NCBI GenBank assembly: GCA_004335835.1
Contig: RWJK01001785.1
Span: 1-64,000, forward strand
Source: Scenedesmus sp. ARA3
Lineage: Eukaryota > Chlorophyta > Chlorophyceae > Sphaeropleales > Scenedesmaceae
Reading direction: 5' to 3'
Length of the DNA stretch: 64,000 bases
Of this stretch, positions 62,163 to 64,000 are shown one piece after another. The position numbers were made by a program, and so were the translations under genes. Position 1 is the first letter of the stretch, and the number at the start of each line of letters is the position of its first letter. The notes under the pieces were generated by a model that ran no database searches, was not told the DNA's origin, and saw only the letters and a list, made by a program, of their open reading frames with translations.

Positions 62163-62813
62163 CAGCAGCAGCAGCAGCAGCAAGTGAGCAGCAGATGATG
62201 CAGAGGAACGCGATGTTAGGGCAAGGAATGCCGCTCAAGCAGCAGTGGGAAGGTTTGGGATGCAACCAAGAGCACGGATGTTGCGTCAGTGCTGTTGCCT
62301 AAGGTTAGTGGCTTGATGTGACATGGAAGGAAAACGAGACATACGGCAACACACAAGGGATGCTGTGCGGCAATGCTGGCGGACGCTGGCGCAGGTCTGG
62401 CGTTGCTGCTGTCCTGCAAGCACTGTGTGTCGGCGCCAGCTGCTGCTCACCACTTGCTGGTACTGCTGCTTGGACTTGACGTTCTTGTAGTACAGGAAGG
62501 TGTAGAGCACCCCCACCATCATGCCTAGCCCAGTAGCTCCTCCTGTCATGCCCAGGTGTGGCTTCCACCAGGCCAGGAACAGCAGCAGCATTGTGGCCCA
62601 GGCCCCAGCCACACCGGCCAGCAGCTGTCCCACGCTGAGCATGCGGTGCGTTGGCAGGCCCACTGTAACACGGCGCTGCTTCTTGCGCCATGCTTGGCAC
62701 GGATCAGTTGGCTCGGGCTGTTCCTTGCCATCTACCTTGTCAGGCCAGGCCTTGACGCCAGTTGGCGGGAGCAGGACCTTCTGCTCGTCCCGCAGCGTTT
62801 TTTGGCGGTACAT
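54346..62813 (-). CDS. Extended-synaptotagmin-like protein (TM hairpin, SMP, C2 domains)
   Basis: This class tethers ER to plasma membrane and transfers lipids. Approximate exons: 62813-62451, 62113-62023, 61748-61648, 60599-60527, 60221-60122, 59760-59665, 59411-59340, 59008-58922, 58427-58285, 57830-57740, 57378-57268, 56872-56752, 56225-56160, 55212-55062 and 54561-54346. Order: basic N-terminus, two hydrophobic segments (AWATMLLLFLAWW; GLGMMVGVLYTFLYY), SMP domain (WFNRMLEEMWPYYDRG, IKSTVEPIIESF, ISIAIDLP, RPLVDKIPGF), C2A (IKVHVIQAKELKAYD, SDPFVELFTTKDD, VINNNLAPEWNE, LRLEMFDYD), then a divergent second C2-like region (NASPRWSNQNKFTLYD) and the C-terminus ELELEFLPYW. Ca-binding Asp of C2A appear partly kept (SDPF, DYD). 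The start is the ATG after a possible acceptor, so an extra 5' exon is possible. Nearly every intron contains partial exon copies. Confidence 0.9.
54505..54860 (-). repeat. Acceptor-side duplicates of the last synaptotagmin-like exon
   Basis: ctttacag then DTLVVSVMEPAMTIDDELG at 54561 is duplicated as DTLVESVMEPAMTIDDELG at about 54750-54690. Surrounding sequence (ggtaccgcaggcttgatggc) is also duplicated at about 54620 and 54820. The upstream copy loses the RFTMAVRDI continuation. Confidence 0.88.
55140..55706 (-). repeat. Acceptor-side array (at least 4 copies) running into an assembly gap
   Basis: Intron end plus exon start VKLEPTDKADKAEAKKASYK occurs with acceptors at about 55212, 55339, 55468 and 55592, period about 126 bp. 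A fifth copy starts at the gap edge (tctgccttgtcagtgg). Only the first (55212) continues to QVCKTPTIARN. Copies drift at the intron side more than at the exon side. Confidence 0.93.
55707..55948. other. Assembly gap (242 N) inside the tandem array
   Basis: The N run is bounded on the left by another copy of the 126-bp unit and on the right by a long pure CAG tract. This suggests the assembler failed on this repeat. Confidence 1.
55949..56006. repeat. Pure (CAG)n tract at gap edge, at least 19 triplets
   Basis: An uninterrupted triplet tract abuts the N gap, so its true length is unknown. In gene direction it is (CTG)n within the intron between the last C2-region exons. Confidence 0.95.
56370..56800 (-). 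repeat. Donor-side triplication of an SYT-like exon end
   Basis: ELWLPLGKGEWTNLEGP plus donor (gtgggtgg) at 56800-56740 recurs at about 56555-56500 (LWLLLGKGDWTNLKRP, gtgggtgg) and in short form at 56400-56375. All copies lie in the downstream intron. Confidence 0.88.
57380..57435. repeat. Short tandem repeat ggtcaaacatt
   Basis: An 11-bp word occurs four times within about 50 bp of an SYT-like intron. Confidence 0.8.
57620..57965 (-). repeat. Both ends of the C2A calcium-loop exon duplicated
   Basis: The exon at about 57830-57740 reads SDPFVELFTTKDD...RVINNNLAPEWNEV. Its start is copied upstream at about 57958-57915 (SDPFVELFTTKDK), and its end is copied downstream at about 57690-57620 (RVISNSLTPERNEV). 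Confidence 0.9.
58040..58085. repeat. 11-bp tandem repeat (gtacaatggc)
   Basis: Four near-identical units lie head to tail in an SYT-like intron. Confidence 0.85.
58380..58670 (-). repeat. Acceptor-side triplication of the C2A first exon
   Basis: VPLLSWDGVMPANDPEVDLEVER at 58427 is preceded in gene direction by partial copies at about 58533 (VLLLSWGGGMPANDP) and 58665 (LLSWGGLMPANDPEVDLEV). Only 58427 continues into LNGRPKGVIKVHV. Confidence 0.93.
59764..59835. repeat. Tandem near-palindromic repeat (gtgtgaagttcacag)
   Basis: Three units of about 25 bp lie directly upstream, in gene direction, of an SYT-like exon acceptor. Each contains the near-palindrome TGTGAA(G/C)TTCACA. Confidence 0.8.
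60870..61000. repeat. 33-bp minisatellite in SYT-like intron, 4 copies
   Basis: taccactg occurs at 60881, 60913, 60947 and 60979 within a unit resembling ttggcgccaaagataccact. Confidence 0.88.
61475..61670 (-). repeat. Donor-side duplicate of SMP exon end
   Basis: EPIIESFR/gtgcgg at about 61670-61640 recurs as EPVTESFR/gtacgg at about 61510-61475 in the following intron. Between them lies an unusual AT-rich stretch. Confidence 0.75.
61585..61636. other. AT-rich island in GC-rich intron
   Basis: About 50 bp made almost only of A and T words (attaattg, aaattaaatcaattaat), unlike anything nearby. It has no coding potential; the origin is unknown. Confidence 0.7.
61749..61772. repeat. (CTG)n acceptor tract of SMP exon
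   Basis: Eight triplets end in CAG exactly at the acceptor of the WFNRMLEEMW exon. Confidence 0.8.
62114..62160. repeat. (CTG)n acceptor tract of SYT-like exon 2
   Basis: About 15 triplets, in gene direction (CTG)n, end directly at the acceptor of the exon reading LSMDPGLKGCQYLLGTLP. Confidence 0.8.
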
Positions 62814-64000
62814 CGCAGCGTCCTACAGCCTCCAATGGCCAGATACAGCAGCTGCTGCTTGTGCCGAGTGGCACCTAGTGAAGAATGGGGTTCGTTGAGA
62901 GGAGAGGCTGCAGCAGCGATCAGGGCTTCAAATAGTTTTACGTCTTGCGTAAAAGACAATGAGACATGTTTACGGCTGCCTCTCCTGCTACACAGAGATC
63001 GAGTGTCACCCAAGCCAAACGCAGCTCACGCCAGAGGCCCTGCACCATGCAAGCATAACCGGATGTGTGGCAGAGATGACTGGGACAGTACAGTCGATTG
63101 GTTCGTGTGCTTGTTTTGACGGAGTGTGTCAATACCATGCGGAGGGTGAGTCAGCTAACACACAAGGCATTGACTGCACTACCAATCTGAGCTGCTGTGT
63201 ACTGGGTTGTGCAAGCTGCGCTCTGACAAGTTGAACTATCAAGTGAAGGTGTCTGAGAGTGTTAGCCTGTTTCGTTTCCGTGATTGAAGCCATTGTACAT
63301 TGCACCTTCACCTCTGGAGCTGCTGGGGCCCGGAGTGGTGCCTCTACTGCAACCACACCAACAAACCTGTGCTATTTGGAGCCTTCCAAAACAGCAGTAT
63401 CGATTTTAGCAGTTGATCGACAGACACCGTGTTTGACGAATACCCACCATGCTGGTGACCCTGCCCACATACACTGCTGCAGCAGTGGCAGTGGTTGGAA
63501 ACCTGCCAAAACCCCTGGTTGCCACCAAAGCCGATCAGCAAAGCAAGCGCTAGTCAGATTAACGCTTATGCTTACGCAGCAACACCCCATCGCTAGAGCT
63601 GAATGTGCGGTTGTAGCTGTGCTTCGTTTTTCCAACGTCACTCTGCAGCTTGCGTGAAGCTGACATTGTGCAACAAAACTCCTGTTCTTGATTTGGATAA
63701 AAATAATATATCGCAGGAGTAGCATCTGCGACGCATACTTCCACTCAGGGCAGACTGAACTTCAGGCCACACAGTACCTGTTCTTTCTTGCTGGTCCATT
63801 GCAGCAGGCAGCTTGCACAAGCAAGCCGCGCGCGAGCTTGACATTCAAAACGCTAGTTAGTTCAACAGCAGCTAGGCGGCAGCAGCTGCAATGGGCGGGT
63901 GGCTCAGCAGAGACAGCAGCAGCACGCTCAGCACAGCAGACGCACATCATCTGGGGCGCAAGTGCAAGACCCTTGCCACAGCATACAGTAAATGCCATAA
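62814..64000. other. Region upstream of the synaptotagmin-like gene, no gene recognised
   Basis: Presumed promoter side of the SYT-like gene, possibly with an extra 5' exon near 62825-62880. The remaining open frames are short and lack recognisable domains. Confidence 0.4.

Overview
The window is nuclear DNA from a eukaryote, most likely a green alga (Chlorophyta, probably Chlorophyceae). The evidence is GC-rich sequence, dense introns with GTGAG/GTGCG donors and CTGCAG acceptors, very abundant CAG/CTG triplet tracts, and Gln/Ala/Ser homopolymers inside otherwise conserved proteins. I cannot name the species. Two assembly gaps (N runs) are present.

Layout: 1-11159 (-) is a sacsin-like chaperone gene whose 3' end runs off the left edge. 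11629-13179 (+) is a small CXXCXGXG zinc-finger/coiled-coil gene, divergent from sacsin. 13180-16243 holds only repeats. 16244-19395 (-) is BCD1/ZNHIT6, a box C/D snoRNP assembly factor. 19396-24221 has no recognisable gene and contains the first gap. 24222-28284 (-) is a Pho4/PiT phosphate transporter. 29113-32921 (-) is RNA 3'-terminal phosphate cyclase. 34103-35956 (-) is an unrecognised 119-aa secreted six-cysteine protein. 36571-41869 (-) is a membrane-anchored plant-type aspartic protease. 42322-53220 (+) is a ZGRF1-like SF1 DNA helicase with a DUF2439 N-terminus. 54346-62813 (-) is an SMP/C2 extended-synaptotagmin-like lipid-transfer protein. I derived exon models by reading through splice sites. 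Frames close exactly for BCD1 (561 aa), Pho4 (597 aa), RTCA (421 aa), the secreted protein (119 aa), the CXXCXGXG protein (221 aa) and the aspartic protease (585 aa). They close for the helicase (about 1786 aa) if one uncertain small exon is accepted.

The genes are unrelated housekeeping functions, not a pathway or an operon. What unites the window is structural. At least 20 places, spread over seven or more genes, show short tandem duplications (about 80-200 bp units, 2-7 copies) that straddle an exon-intron boundary. At acceptor-side arrays the extra partial copies lie upstream of the intact exon; at donor-side arrays they lie downstream. The extra copies are therefore intronic pseudo-exons that often keep a working-looking splice site. 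Many acceptors are also preceded directly by (CTG)n instead of an ordinary polypyrimidine tract. This pattern is the most interesting thing in the window.
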